A stretch of DNA of 64,000 bases. It comes from Stichopus chloronotus (taxonomy: Eukaryota > Echinodermata > Holothuroidea > Aspidochirotida > Stichopodidae). A model generated the notes under the pieces. The model was given only the letters and a program-made list of their open reading frames with translations, was not told the DNA's origin and made no database searches. Location of the stretch: positions 8,311,252 through 8,375,251 of the forward strand of contig CM037830.1 in assembly GCA_021234535.1 (NCBI GenBank), read 5' to 3'. How positions within the stretch are numbered: position 1 is the first letter of the stretch; each line of letters starts with the position of its first letter. A program made the position numbers and the translations under genes. Below are positions 1-13,700 of the stretch, one piece after another.

Positions 1-1169
1 CAAGTTTACCCATGTCACAGACTCAAAAGAAAATGCTGACAGCAACATGGAGAAACAAAACTTGTGATGCTCCACCAGAAAGAGAGTTGAAAATCAGTAG
101 GAAATCTAAACAAATAGCCATACATTGTAGTAAAGTGACTGCACTGATTTGGCAATTTGAAATTTCCTACTATGGATAAGCAGGAATATAAATAATGGCA
201 GCTGACACTAACCCGCACAATCTCTCTCTCTGATTAAAAGAAAAATCACAAGTTTCTTGTGTGAATTAGATCAAATTAAGGAGACCTCATTGTTTTATGT
301 ATACTGTTTAGAGCAATGTTAGCCATTACCACTATGATCCTTTGTTTGATGAGGTAGAAAAAATGTGGTGCTAACACTATGAAAACTTTTAAATTTAACA
401 GAAAGTGTTAAGGGAAAAGAAAGAAATTGAAGAAAATAAAGTTACAAAATTTAGAAATACACCATACCTCCCACTCCAACTAAAAGCTCTCCCAAAGACA
501 CATATTACACCTAATTAGTCTACCTGGCTGGGTAAAGTCCTGACAACATGTACCTATCTAACTCCCTGACCCCTTTGTTCCTTTTAATGAATGCTTCACT
601 GTCTGTTAATTGCTGAGGCCTCTTGTTGATCATCTGTCAAGTTGCAATACTGCAAAACCATCATGCTGCTCATGAACCACTTGATGCAATGTGCTGGCAG
701 ATATACATCTACCAGAGTGATGTTCACGTACCGTTTAAGCAAAGTAAGCCTAGTCTGTCATGTTTCCTATTGTTTCTTTTGATTCAGAAAATTGCGCTGT
801 GATACATGTTCTTTATCTAAATCATTATCTTCAAAACCTACAATTTAGGTGCACCTTTCATCTGAATTGAGTAATATATCACCAGGTAATCGTACAAGAT
901 AATGTGAGGTGATACACTAGCTTGACAAAGCATGCAGCCTTTCAAGGTCAAATATTCTATGAGCAGCACTGTATTGGCTCATTTAAAGGGAACTAAGTTC
1001 AATTCTGTGGGTTAAACCGTGCACACTGAAGCTGTTTATCGCTCTCCTTGCACTATAGTGTTCTTTGGAATGTGATCTGTAAAGTAGGCACACACTCTGG
1101 TCTGGTCACATGCTACTGACAGTAGAGGGTGGGGCCTCCTGGCAATCACCACCATGTTTACCGCTAAAC

Positions 1170-1230
1170 AGGAAGTGATGTCATATCACGTAACGTCACA
1201 GGTCCACTGGATCGCAAACGCATGCGCACA
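1170..1230. promoter_or_regulatory. Promoter-like cluster: ETS, CRE and NRF1-type sites
   Basis: Within 60 bp lie an ETS core (AGGAAGTG, about 1170), two CRE-like sites (TGATGTCA and CGTAACGTCAC) and an NRF1-like palindrome (GCATGCGCAC, 1220-1229). This trio is typical of housekeeping animal promoters. On the minus strand it is followed by a short ORF with good Kozak context (AAACATGG, near 1156), but I found no exon chain, so the gene it might serve is not identified. Confidence 0.3.
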
Positions 1231-4027
1231 GTACAGCGGATGGATTTTCTTTATTCAATGCTTCATTTTACCTTATATGAATCTGTTTTGTTTTGTTTTG
1301 ACAATTTTTTGAAACAAAATGCTGAGCAAATATGAGCAACATTTGTTGTCAAGTAGTCACCAAAGCACAGGTAAATTGATAAAGATGTAACTTTGATTTC
1401 TGGGCATGTGTTGAATTTTTTGCAATCCAACATAAGTGATTGACCAGGACATAAGCATGTCAGGTGCACAATATCCTTTCTACTTCTTATACATCTGCCA
1501 CTGGTTAGTGACTTATGTGTAGATAAACTGACTTTGCTCAATGTTTGCCAAGCTCTCCTGAAAATTTTATCAGACATTGTTTCAGACACCTGGCAAGGTC
1601 TGAAGATTAAATGTTCACCTGACTTCCTTTCCCGTGGCACAAACTTTTCCTGACCTGCCGATATATCCCAGACATTATGGTTTACATACCATGTTGGAAA
1701 TATTACTTTGAAACCATAGGATGTTAATAGTATTGGAATTACATCTGGCTAGTCTATGTAAGTGGAGTTGGTTTGGTAGACCAAACACCTGAACCTTACT
1801 TCAAATATAAATGTTGCTACGGTACCTTCCACCTTTTCAAGGTATAGCAGATGAGGTATGACCTCGTACCAAACATGATGTGAACTACTTGAGGTGGTAT
1901 TCACCTCAATGAGGGCTGAACGGTGGTGTATACGATAACCGTACACAAAGGAACAAATGGGAACTCACTTTTGAATGGCCGTCAGCTGAAGCTGTGAGGA
2001 GAGTTGTCTCTGATGGTGCCCAAGGCCACAGTTTGGGGAGGAATGCAATGTCACTGATTGTATCACAATGAAGCTGAAAAGGAATGTATCAAACCGAGTC
2101 GTTCAAAATGCACTTACATCCCGTACAAGAGTGCTATGAGGAAATGGTCAACCACATCCTCCACAGCTGAGAATCATTTGTGTAGTTACGTCTCACTTTT
2201 ATTTCTCAGTTTTGTTGTGATTCTGCCTTTAAAAGAAGGGCACATCTGGTCAAAATATGAGGAAAAGGAACTCTGTCTGTTCAAACTTGAAATTGATTCT
2301 AGTTTATCTGATATACTAGTCAAACCAGTTTTGAAGCAACATTTGGTTCTTTCAAATGTCTCTTAAAAAAGAACATAGAAATGTTCACCATGGCATTCTT
2401 ATAATGTAACCATAGTTCCCATTCCAAGGAACCAGTTTAGCTTGGACTATTGTTCTGATCAATCAGAAAACTAAATTCTGTTATCACTAAACAGATAGAT
2501 TCTACAGAACAGAACCACTCATAGCAAGTGCAAATGAAGATTTAGGAAGGAGGGAGCAACATAAATCAGAGCTGCTAACACTCACAAATCAAACATTAGA
2601 CCCAATGTATATGTCATGTTCTCCCACTTTCACGCTAATCATGGAAATTTTCCTGCAAACATTATTAATAACTAAATAATACTTATAATAGATGCGTTTG
2701 AATAATTACGTGACCAACTCAAGGTTTCAGCTACTGTTGAAAAAGTTTGTAAAGTTTTCCTTTTTAAAGTATCAAAACGCTTCAACCCTGGTGCAGATGT
2801 CAATCGTTGTTAACGTCATAATCGTTGTTTCACCTCCACCACTTGTGTACTAGATTCATGGTTGTGCCCCTGTTAAGACAAACTATGCCAGGTCTCACAT
2901 ACGCTTTGCTCAGACTCATTAATTAATGTTCACATCTTGTATAATCTCACTTGTCAACTATTCACCAATGTTGATAACCAAACTGCTTACAATCTTGTAC
3001 AAAAATGTTGTTTCAGATTTATCACACGCAAGAAAACTTGCGAAGCTATGCACTCAGACAAGAACCAACAAATAACTGCAAAGGCTATATCTGCAGAGAG
3101 AAATAGAAGTAGCACAGGGTATAATCTGTAAACGTTGGTATAATTTTGAAAATGTTGTCTCATACTCACATCAGAGGTTAACAATACTGGTAAACACATT
3201 CTAAGGTCTATCATTGTAAGTCCCTGATGAAAAGAAAAAGATAGAATGTTTTTGAAGACTATTTGCTAGAATGCAATTGCACCTTGTGGTACCACATGCC
3301 AGCAAGTATTCCAGACATTAAACAAAGGCATCAAGCGTATTGCTAATGTATTTTATCACTGCCCTTTGACTACCAGCAAAATTACACATTGCTAATAAAG
3401 ACTTGTAATATGTCAAAAAAGTGACAATCCTTTTAGGGAGCTGCCAGAATGTTCTCCCTTTCACTAATTAAAATTGTAAGGTAGATCATGCAACCAGATT
3501 ATCATCCACATAACAAAAAATAACAGTAAAAACTCTACTCATAGAAGATTCTTCTCAGAAGTGACATGTTCACCACAAATATACGTTAGAAGGTCGCTGG
3601 GAATACAAGGTGCCATGCGACATGGTCTTCATATACGTAAAATTTGCAAGATCTGGCGATAATGTATCAAAATACACAAAGGTTATACAGCTTCCTGAGA
3701 TATGTTTACAAGGTTTTCAGACTTTGACCTCTGGCCGCTGTCATGTATCATTGACCTCTACTAAAAACAATGTGAATGTCTGAAGAGAGTTGAATATGAA
3801 TACCAAGGGATTGACGATGACTATTCAACTATTTTGCAAACTCGTTTTTGTTTGAGGGAGTCGATAAAATGTCATGTTCAAAGTGCACATTCCCTGTATC
3901 TGTTGTGTTTTAATTCTTCAATAGTCACAGCTTCAACTTTGTGTTTTGACTTGAGCGATGTAACGTCTAACAGCTTTGCTGAATAATCTCTAAAAGCAAT
4001 GTTACAAATGTTCAAATCATGGCTAAT

Positions 4028-4071
4028 TGATGATGATGATGATGATGACGACGAGGATGACGATGATGATG
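4028..4071. repeat. (GAT/GAC)n microsatellite
   Basis: An imperfect trinucleotide run of GAT with GAC and GAG interruptions. It explains the poly-Asp start of the longest ORF in this part. Confidence 0.8.
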
Positions 4072-4709
4072 GGACCAGGAGATATCAAATGCATTTTACA
4101 AAAAGGTCACATCCATCAGATTGCAGTATTCTACTCAGTCTCCACATGCAACTGTGCAGCATTCCATTCAACCTTGCAACGGAGGTGGTAGCAGACTTGC
4201 CAAATGAATGTCATTTCTGCACATCCCTCTATTACAAAAACATCAAAGCATTATACACTAATGCACTTCCACTCAGACATGGAAGAAAAAGAACATGCTC
4301 ATCTAAAAAGGGTGAACAGTTAAATTTGCACAGCTGTCACTGTGATACGTACATGAGCATCTGTAGTCAAATACACATCATTAAAAACACTCTTGTCCTA
4401 GCTTCCTGTGGTTACAGAAATGTGCAGAACAACAGCTTGGCACTTGATGATGCCTTGCTCATTGTAATGAACTCGATGAAAACATGTTGCCAATTCTCAC
4501 CAGTTATCAATACTATACGACATCAATTATGCTACGGTAACAAGCAGATCTGCGGCTCTTTCTAAAATTGTATCCTAAAAAATGCTACTGCATTATCTTT
4601 AAAATTGCAAAATTATGTGTTTCATTGCATGGTTTATACATCACATTAACCACACATAAGACACAGCTATGACTGTTTTCAGACAAAGAACAAAACGTTC
4701 CATCTCAGT

Positions 4710-4754
4710 TTAGACACAATCCTCGTCATCATCATCGGAATCACCTATTAATCT
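4710..4754 (-). CDS. WD40-like gene, terminal coding exon with acidic tail
   Basis: The acceptor on the minus strand is TTCTGTGTGGTTTAG. It encodes RLIGDSDDDDEDCV and a TAA stop (4712-4710). The frame fits the preceding exon (phase 0). The Asp/Glu-rich end is a common solvent-exposed C-terminus. Confidence 0.6.
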   Translation of the reverse strand, partial: RLIGDSDDDDEDCV

Positions 4755-7700
4755 CTAAACCACACAGAAGAGATAACACACACTCAATGCACTTTCAAAG
4801 GTGGACATACAATATTAGATATTTACACATCACAACTGATCAATGTACACCCATCACATTAAATGAATACATACATGCATTATCCTTTTCAAAAACCCTG
4901 CAAAACAACTGCAACGCAGCTGTTAAGTACAATTCCTGCTAGCATACATACAACATTACAAAGAAACGACAAGATTGCAAGCTTGCATGACCTTCAGTTG
5001 TTGCCAATGCTGTGATATGCAACATCTATGTAATGCTCCCACAGCAGGAGGAGGGGGTCATAATGTGAACAAGCTTTAGGTGTTATGGCACCGACCAAAT
5101 GAGATGGCCATGAAGCTCACTTGTACATTCTGTACCTCAGCTGTGAAAGCAACGGGGAAGGAAAGAATCAAGTTTGATAAATCTGCTAATAGCTTTCTGT
5201 ATTGAGAAACATATATACTGTTACCTTGCCATTGACTTGTACACACACTGAGGTATACCAGAAGAGTGGATCAGTGGCCAGGCCTGTCTTGGCAGAACCA
5301 CCACATGAACCTGTAATGAAAGCAAATTGCAACAAATTATACAATTACAGCACCCATCCAACTCCCCCCCCCCCCACTCTCCTGCCTAATTGATATTGCA
5401 TTACACGACACGAGGAATTGAAACTGTAAAATTAATTGCACCAAACTGCAACTGCAGAAAGAATAACTTGCCTGAAAATGTTCATCTTGCTACACAGTTT
5501 CAAATGAGGATTACATGTTTGGTTCTTCTTACATTGGTGCAATCACTTTAAGTGCATTTGAGACTAATTTGTACTTCTTCCTTTGCTTAATCGAGAAATT
5601 TACAGGAGAGAAACCTTATTCCGAGGCGGGTGCCAATTCTTAGTGCCTGATTGTTACAGAGGTACCTCATACAAAGCATCATTTGAGTAGACCAGTGGTT
5701 CATACTTCTATCACAGGTTGGGTGAGGGAAAAGCACCTTCAACTGACAATATTGGGGGAATGAAATTGTGAAGTGTATGTTTGTATGTACAACATGGCAT
5801 GTGTGTGTCTACAAGTCTGTCTGTGAATGAGATAAGCATGTAGTGTAGTGCATTGGATATTGTCGATGCAATAAACCAAAGTGAGAAGGAAATAACATTT
5901 CTGTCCTTCCCATCCACCAATTTTCCCTTCCACCTAAATCAAGGTTAGAGCTTTAGAGGACAAATAATGACTCTCTCCTAAGTTGTAAAATATTCCCTGT
6001 CCCTCACCTTGCTCTTCCTACATCCTCCCTTCCTCCCTTCTCCCTTCCCCCCCACCGAGTATGCAAGTAATACTCACAATCATCATAAGTATGTATTTGG
6101 TTTCCTGTCTCGACATCCAACACTGCTAGCCTGGTTGCTGTGGTAGTCAAGATCTGAAATGAAGGTATGACGTCATACACAGGTGTGGATCAATCAGAAC
6201 AACCTGTAATTGCATTGTTCCCTGTATGACTCATTTTCCTTAGCAACAAAACTTCTTGGCAAAAACCTGACAAGGAAGCATAACTCAACAGAGACAGACT
6301 GACCCTTCTACTACAAATAAAAGTGAGGGTTTATCAACACTTGAAACTTTGGAACAGTAAATAAGTTTGATACATGGACAGGAGAAGACAGCACAATTCT
6401 AATTATGCAGAGTTACATGTTGTGATGGAATGTCAATAGCTCTCAAAGGACACTATCAACTTTCAGCGTAACTTTTCTGATCAAAGCCTTATTCACCAGG
6501 CTATCCATTTCCCAATTCCCACCCAAAACCCACCCTTCCCTCTAACCTTTCTTCCACATATCCCTCTTTCTAAGTGCTACATATCTACCTTCAAAATTAA
6601 TTGCAAGATGCTCATTAGCCCTCCCCCCGCACACAGCATCCTTAAGATCGTACTGGCCTTTTGGGGTCAAGATTTTAGAACGATTTTTAAACTAAAAACG
6701 CTTTTTAAACTCCAGATCATTTCTGACCATATTATCACTTATCAGCTTCATATTACTTTCATCTTACTTACCTTCCTTCCATCACAGGTAAATCTGACTG
6801 CATTTGTATGTCTTCCAAAGCCTGAATTTGTTATCTGCAAGATCAGGAGAGAAACTGTTGAAAGCTGTTCAAAACATAACAGTCTCAAGAGCAATTCGCT
6901 TGATATCAAAACATTACAATAAACAATTCTGTTTACAATGCATGTGGCAACTTCACACCCTCAACAAAACAACAAGCCATTCCCTCCTCACAGCAAACAC
7001 AGCTACATGAAGAATCTGACAAAACATACCGGTTTTCAACGGTATTTGGGACGGGTTGGTATTTCTGTTTCGTAAGTCCTTACTTCTACATACACCTGCA
7101 CCTACTCTACCACCAGCTTGCAACAAGTGAGCAAACAAAATACACAACTGAACAGTCAAGACTTTCAACTAGCCTAAATATTTTCAAAATTAAGTCAAAC
7201 TTTTTAAAAAAAAAAAAGAGCCACCATTGACTTTGAAATCAATAGTGGCGCCATTTGTTGATCGATCCTGTAGGGGGCAAGCCTCGAGTAGTGTCCATCA
7301 TCACTTGTAAGATACTGCAGCTAAATTTGTGGAAAGACTATTAGAGATCCCACTCTAGGGTTTCTAAGCAGAGCGCCAACATCGGTTGATGTGGAGCGTA
7401 TGAGAAACTTTTGGATAAATGTAACTACAAATCACCAGAAATTGCCTTCCCAGAGTACATGGTTGCCACTTCATTCTTGCATTACTCCCCGAAAAACCGC
7501 ATCTGAGGGGCATAGCACTAACACCACCTCCCATTTCACACATAATGCCACCACTGATATTTACCAACAGGCACTACTGTGCTGCAGGTTTGGAAATTCA
7601 CTTTTCAGCGATACTTTTCAATGTCGTCAAAAGAAGAAAAGCCACAAACTACCTTAAATATCATACAACATATCAAGGTTACATAAATATAAAAAAAAAA

Positions 7701-10700
7701 AATTCTTCTTACAACCATTTCAAATATTAAACATCAAATAAAAGGTAGTTGCATAATGTGAGAAGAAAAGAAGAAACTGAAACCATATGGTTCCCCTGGA
7801 ACAGGGAACTCTCAACAGCTAAAGTATTACAAAGCAAGTTATTCAGACTTTGTAAAGAGATATATACTACTACAAGTAAGAGAAGTACCTATAGGCAATA
7901 ATGTGGTGGCTGCGAAAAATGCTGCAAATATGAATTAACATATAGTACAACAAAAATTATCAACGTGTGGGATGTCAGATCACGGATGGGAGAGTGGTTG
8001 CTGGTAAGAGATTAAAATCATATACCAAAGGACCTATGGATATCATACCAATAGTGGCTATAGTCAAAAACATTGTTGTGCAAAAGGGGAGAAAAGGGGG
8101 AGGATATGCTTCCCTCTGCAGTTAAACAGATCATACAATTATATACACTGAATCTAACAAAACTGAAATTAAGTAACGAGAAGACTTTGATTAAAACAAA
8201 TCAGAGTATAAAAAAAACCGGAGTGTCTGATGTACTAACAAAAACCATCGCTGCTAAAGGTATGAATGATAGAAGGAATTTGTTCTTGCAACACAAATAC
8301 ATTACTGATATTTTATGAAGTGTAAAAGTTTAGTTTTAAATAGCTAGGGTAGCATCAACTACAAAATTAATATGCAACAGGAAACTGCTGGTCTTGTGAG
8401 ATTTCCCTTTGGAATATTTGCATGAAAAAAAATTTGTCACAGGAAATGGATGGATCATGTTCCAAAAAAATTAACCCACATCTTGTTTGATACAATTAAT
8501 ACACATCATTTTGCTTTTTAACCTTACCAGTCTGAGACATTTAGCCAGTAGAAATTACAACCAAAAGGCAAAGGACTTGGTGATTTCTTGCCAATATCTC
8601 CTTTTTCCAGACACATAGATACCATCACTTGTAATAGCTTAATGGCTTGTTGAAGAAAATGAAACCAAATTCTATTACAGTAGGCAACATTCATCTGCCA
8701 TTAAACATCTACTTCTTGGCAAGGAGCAAGGGGGGGGGGGGGGGGGGGCAGATGGGTATGATCCATCCTGTTACATTTCAGTGATGACAAGATGTGACAT
8801 TTGACTTCCTCAAAATATTACACAACTGTTAAACAAGTAAGTCCACAGCTGTCGGCTTTTGCTATAAATACACATCTTTAAGATCATTTACTCTGTGATT
8901 CAACAATTGACTAAATATGAAAACATGATTTTCTCAGTGTCCCATGGGGTAATTCAAATAACAGAGATCATCTACTCATCAACTGCTACCAAATGTGACA
9001 GTTTGAAGGGCTAGTTACATTCAGTTGTTGAGAGATCATCCTTAATATGCTTTTATACTTTAACCTGTGATGACCTCGAAACACCTTTAACCTCCATGAA
9101 AATTGACAGAGGTCATCTACCTACATTGGACTACCAACACAATACCATTGAAGTTCAAGCACCTTTCCCTCCTTGAAATACTGTCTTCCTTGAGATACTG
9201 TCTTCCATTGACCTCACATGACCTTTGACCTCTACAAAAACAATGACAGACATTACTGACTTATTATGTTCTACCAAGGATAATACTCTGAAGTTCCAGT
9301 AACATTCAGTTGCTTTTGATTGGTTTTCATACCTGTAACTCTGGTGACCTCAAATGACCTTTGGCCCCCACATAAAATGCTAGCCATCATCTACTCACAA
9401 TGGACTATCAACACAACAACTCTGAAGTTCAAGCACCTTTCCCTTCTTGAGATACCATGTTTACAATGTTTTCGAACTGTCCTCTTTTGACCTTACATGA
9501 CCTTTGACCTCCATACAGAATGCCAGACATCATCTACTCATCAAGTGCCACCAAAGACAAAAGGGTGAAGTTTCAACAACATTCCATTGCTGAGATAACT
9601 CCCTTAATAGGTTTTCATATTTTATGCTTTGTTACTATTCCTTTGATATTATTCTGTTGCAAGTATGTTCTCTCAAAGAACATAAGCTTTGCATTGTCTA
9701 TCACAGTACAGTAGGCCTGCTGTTGGATATATCACAATGACCATACTGTAGCTTCCATGGTATTAGTGACAGGATACTGCACTATAAATGTGTTAAATTG
9801 TAAAAAGGAGAGGCTTTAATCCCTAAATCTAACCTTCATTGCTTTAACTTTAAACATGACAATGTGAAATATGAAGTTGATGCATGTCAATTGTAGACGA
9901 CCCAGTTTTATGTTAAACGTTTCCAGTGTAGACAATTTTATTTTCATTCATATCATTATTCCCTCCTGTGACACAAAATTTGGTCCAGTATAATGCATAA
10001 TTGCGGGAATTTCTGACTACCTTTTGCAACTTCATGAAAGGTTTAAGCTCAAAATCAATATGCTGAATGTGTGATGGATACATGACATTGATACTTAGAA
10101 AAGAATGTTTCATAAATGATATTAGCTAAGATAGTAATTAATCAAAGGGAAATAAGAATGGGGCAATATTCAGTATACTTGATTGCATATTTGAACAATT
10201 TAAATGGCAAATTTACAGATAGCATTACATTTTAAAATAAGTAATTTAACAATCAGAATGAAAGTAAAGAGATTTCTCTCTTAATTACATATGGACACCA
10301 TCCCAAAATTAGCACACTTCATATCATATTGTCACTGATAAAAAGTTAACAAGTTACCACAGGCACATATGGACACCATCCCAAAATTAGCACACTTCAT
10401 ATCATATTGCCACTGATAAAAAGTTAACAAGTTACCACAGGCAATAAACAATATTACATCACAGCATAGAAATACTTCAGTACATGGAATTTAAAGTTGA
10501 CCAAGTTTGGCTTTGTCCCAAATGATCATAATATGTAAAAACAGATGAAGCACTTGCAGTACATCCATGTAATCACATTGCACATGATTATTGATTGCTC
10601 TTCACCTTTGATCTAGGAATGGATACCAGCTTTCAATTTAAAGTTCCTGTTTGAACATATGCACATAAAAGATAACCAAATAGCCAAGTCACGTTTCCCC

Positions 10701-13700
10701 ACAACTGGTGGTCTGTAGGATAGTGCCTTGTGAATGACTATGTCTCTTTCCAGGATTGTGCTGAACTTATGAATACGTACAATCAGAAGGATATAAGGTA
10801 CAGAAATGTTGTTATGTGTCACATGGTGCATAATAGTGAATGTCGAAGCCTTCTGCACATGACCGACTACAGAGACGGCATAAGTTCAGCACTGCATATG
10901 TGCACAGCGACAGATGTGTTGGTTCCACATATATTGACCTCATTCAAACTTTGTTAAACCGACTGCCAAACTTACATGCAACCAGGGTTATAGCTGCAGT
11001 GGTCAACAGTGGTTGACTTTACCCATTTAGTCACCTTACGCCAGCACAAAGAGACAAAAATACAAATGTCGTCCACGACTAGAAGGCCACAAATGACCAC
11101 TACTGTTTTAATAGTCAAAACAAACAAAATGTTTATGTTCTCGGCTTTGCCTGCCACGAATTAACCGTACCTTTATTTCAAAACAACCACCACTCCATTC
11201 TGCCTAGCTACAACCCTGCATGGTGTATGTGTAGTAAATCACCATGTGACTGTAGACTGTACAGGTCTACTAAAAATGAGACACAATTTGATTTCGTTCT
11301 TTGAAAGTCTTCTCAATTCAAGTGGATGAGCAAACCAACAGGGCTTTTCCCAGCAAAAATAAACAATACATATACTCACTGAGTATCTCTGCAGCAGTGC
11401 CGCATTCTGCGCTGAGTAAAGATGGACTCTTCCATCGCACCCACCGGTACAGAACAAGTAACGAGACTGCAATGAATAAAGAACCACAATACAACCGTGG
11501 TGTTAAGGGCTCATTGCAGTTGAGCGAGTGGCAAACGCACCTTTTGAAATTCTAGGATAATTTCAGCGCAATGTGGAAAACCTGTCAGGTTAACCATTAG
11601 TTTGTGCACAATTTGGAACAACAAGAAGGTTGTTGTCCCCCAAAAAAATTAAGCCTGGATGGTTTGATTCACAATGACTTGATGTCAAAGTCACAAAGAC
11701 TTTTTTTAATGAATTCTTAATGAACACAAAACTACTGTATATCAACATACCATTCAAAGTATCTCAAACGCAAAAGTGTGTAAAATATGTAACCACAGGA
11801 TTGACACACATGCTTGGATGAATAATCCACAATTTTCAGAAAGAATATCAAACACACTCCCAGTTCTAAAGTTGTACCAATATCATGATGTACATAAACT
11901 TTCACTGTTTTGAGGTACACTGCACGAAAATGTGCAAAGAATATTATGATCGGAAATATGCTGCTAATATACAAAATTGGTGACTATGAAGTAAAGTTGC
12001 GTTTACATTTTTAAACTGTCTATGAGACCGCACCGTCTACATTTCCTTGTTCTGTGCATAGATGTGCACTAAAATTAAAAAAAAGTGCAGTTCACATGGT
12101 TCTAACCTCTTGCCAATCATTAAATAAATTTACATTCTTTGTTTCTTCAATGTGCATGGACTGTTTTCATTTCAACAGATTGGCTATTTTTAGCATTTGG
12201 TAATTAAGTTGGTCACTTTGTAATTTAGGGGAAAGTAAACTTCTAGACGTATTTTGGTACTTTGTCATTATCCATATATGAACAGGGCAAACAAAGATGA
12301 CCTTTAAATTCAACTTTTCAGTTCATACAGCTGCAAAATCTGGAGAGGAAATGACTGAATGAAGCAACAAGCTCCACGACAACCAGGTACACTGTTGAAT
12401 AACAATATACTGTACAATGCACATTATAAAACATCATTTCCCTCAGAGTGACCTCATACCTTCTACACTAACCAAAAAACAGGAAAAGAACTAACAAATG
12501 CACAGGTTTTGAGTCCTGAGAACATTAAGCAAGGTGCACATGTATAAGGTAGTACATTTGCGAGCTACAAACAAAAACCAAATTTGTATCAAATCCCTCA
12601 GATATCTTATTTCCCACGATTCTTAATCCCTTTTGTTGACCTTTGAATGATCTTGATCACATATTAACATTCAAGTTTTTCATTACTCATCATAATTTCA
12701 TCACTGATCGACTGATTACCAAATTATCGAATTGATTAATCAAGAGATTGATTTATTGATTGATTCAGCCATTCATTTAAGTTTTCTTGCCACTGTGGTT
12801 TACCTGTGGGGAGAATGCAACTACCCCTTGTTGCATAAAATTCAAGTTACTTCTAAGGAACTGCACCTTTCCTTCACTCTGCATGATCCCTTTCAACTGG
12901 AGCACTGCAACCAATTGAAAACCACAGGAGATGGACAATCCTTTGAAGAAGCTCAGGAAATGGCCTCTGTCTCAGCAGAGTGAAGACAGGGGACAGCAGT
13001 CCTGCAGGCATAACCAAAGACAGTTATAAATCAGTACTGGGGGTAACTATTAAAGGAAAATAGCGCCATTGAATGGCGGATATGTTTGCATTTCATTGAA
13101 TGACAATTATTGGTCAAAACTTAGACAAAAGTGCTTTTGCAATGGCTAAAATGATGCCCTGTTGACAAACATACAGGTACCAGATTGTGAAGTTGAAAGC
13201 CATTGGTCTCCCTGACCAGCAAATACGGAATACATCAGGTCAGGCCCATGACTATACTTTTAATATATACAGTATATACTTTGTTACCAATGACTTAATA
13301 TGTCACAAAATTTGCAATCATCACACCAACATATTACAGCCAAAAGTAATCACACTTTGTCTTTTTAATCCAGAGGCTACTTTCACTTCAATCCTAGGTG
13401 TCCTTGTAGTCAGTGAAATTCATCATATCAATTAGGCTGAACACCACTGGTTATTTGCAATTACACTATGTAAGAAAACGGAATTATAATTTGAGCAAGC
13501 ACCAAGTTGGTTGTATGAGAATTGTAGGTCCATGTGGGTGGGGAAATTAATTTAAATGGGAAGTGGGAGGGGTACTTTGACCACATGATATCAATGAGTA
13601 AAGGAATTAATGTAAAACCTGATGGACAAACAGAAAGGCTTAGGCCCACCCCAGGGCAATATCTCCCAAGTTTTTCAAAATGTCTGCAGTAACAACTCCA

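Larger units (their letters stand above)
1..4709. other. Non-coding flank, including the putative 3' side of the WD40-like gene
   Basis: Apart from the promoter-like cluster at 1.17-1.23 kb I see no supported exon. A stretch of GAT/GAC triplets (4028-4071) makes an Asp-rich chance ORF. Around 3640-3790 there is one diverged solitary copy of the repeat that is tandem at 8967-9620 (shared string TGACCTCTACTAAAAACAAT). Confidence 0.5.
8967..9620. repeat. Dimeric A-B-A-B-A tandem repeat, monomer about 140 bp
   Basis: Five diverged monomers start at about 8967, 9113, 9250, 9386 and 9529, each with ATCATCTACT-like starts and ending in TGACCT-rich text. Monomers 1, 3 and 5 resemble each other more than 2 and 4, so the higher-order unit is a dimer of about 280 bp. 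It lies in the intron between the WD40-like exons at 6834 and 11380. Confidence 0.7.

Noticed and set aside
3999..4565. 188-codon plus-strand ORF beginning with an Asp run
   Set aside because: The Asp run is a GAT/GAC microsatellite, the rest has no domain or splice context, and it lies in the presumed 3' region of the minus-strand gene.
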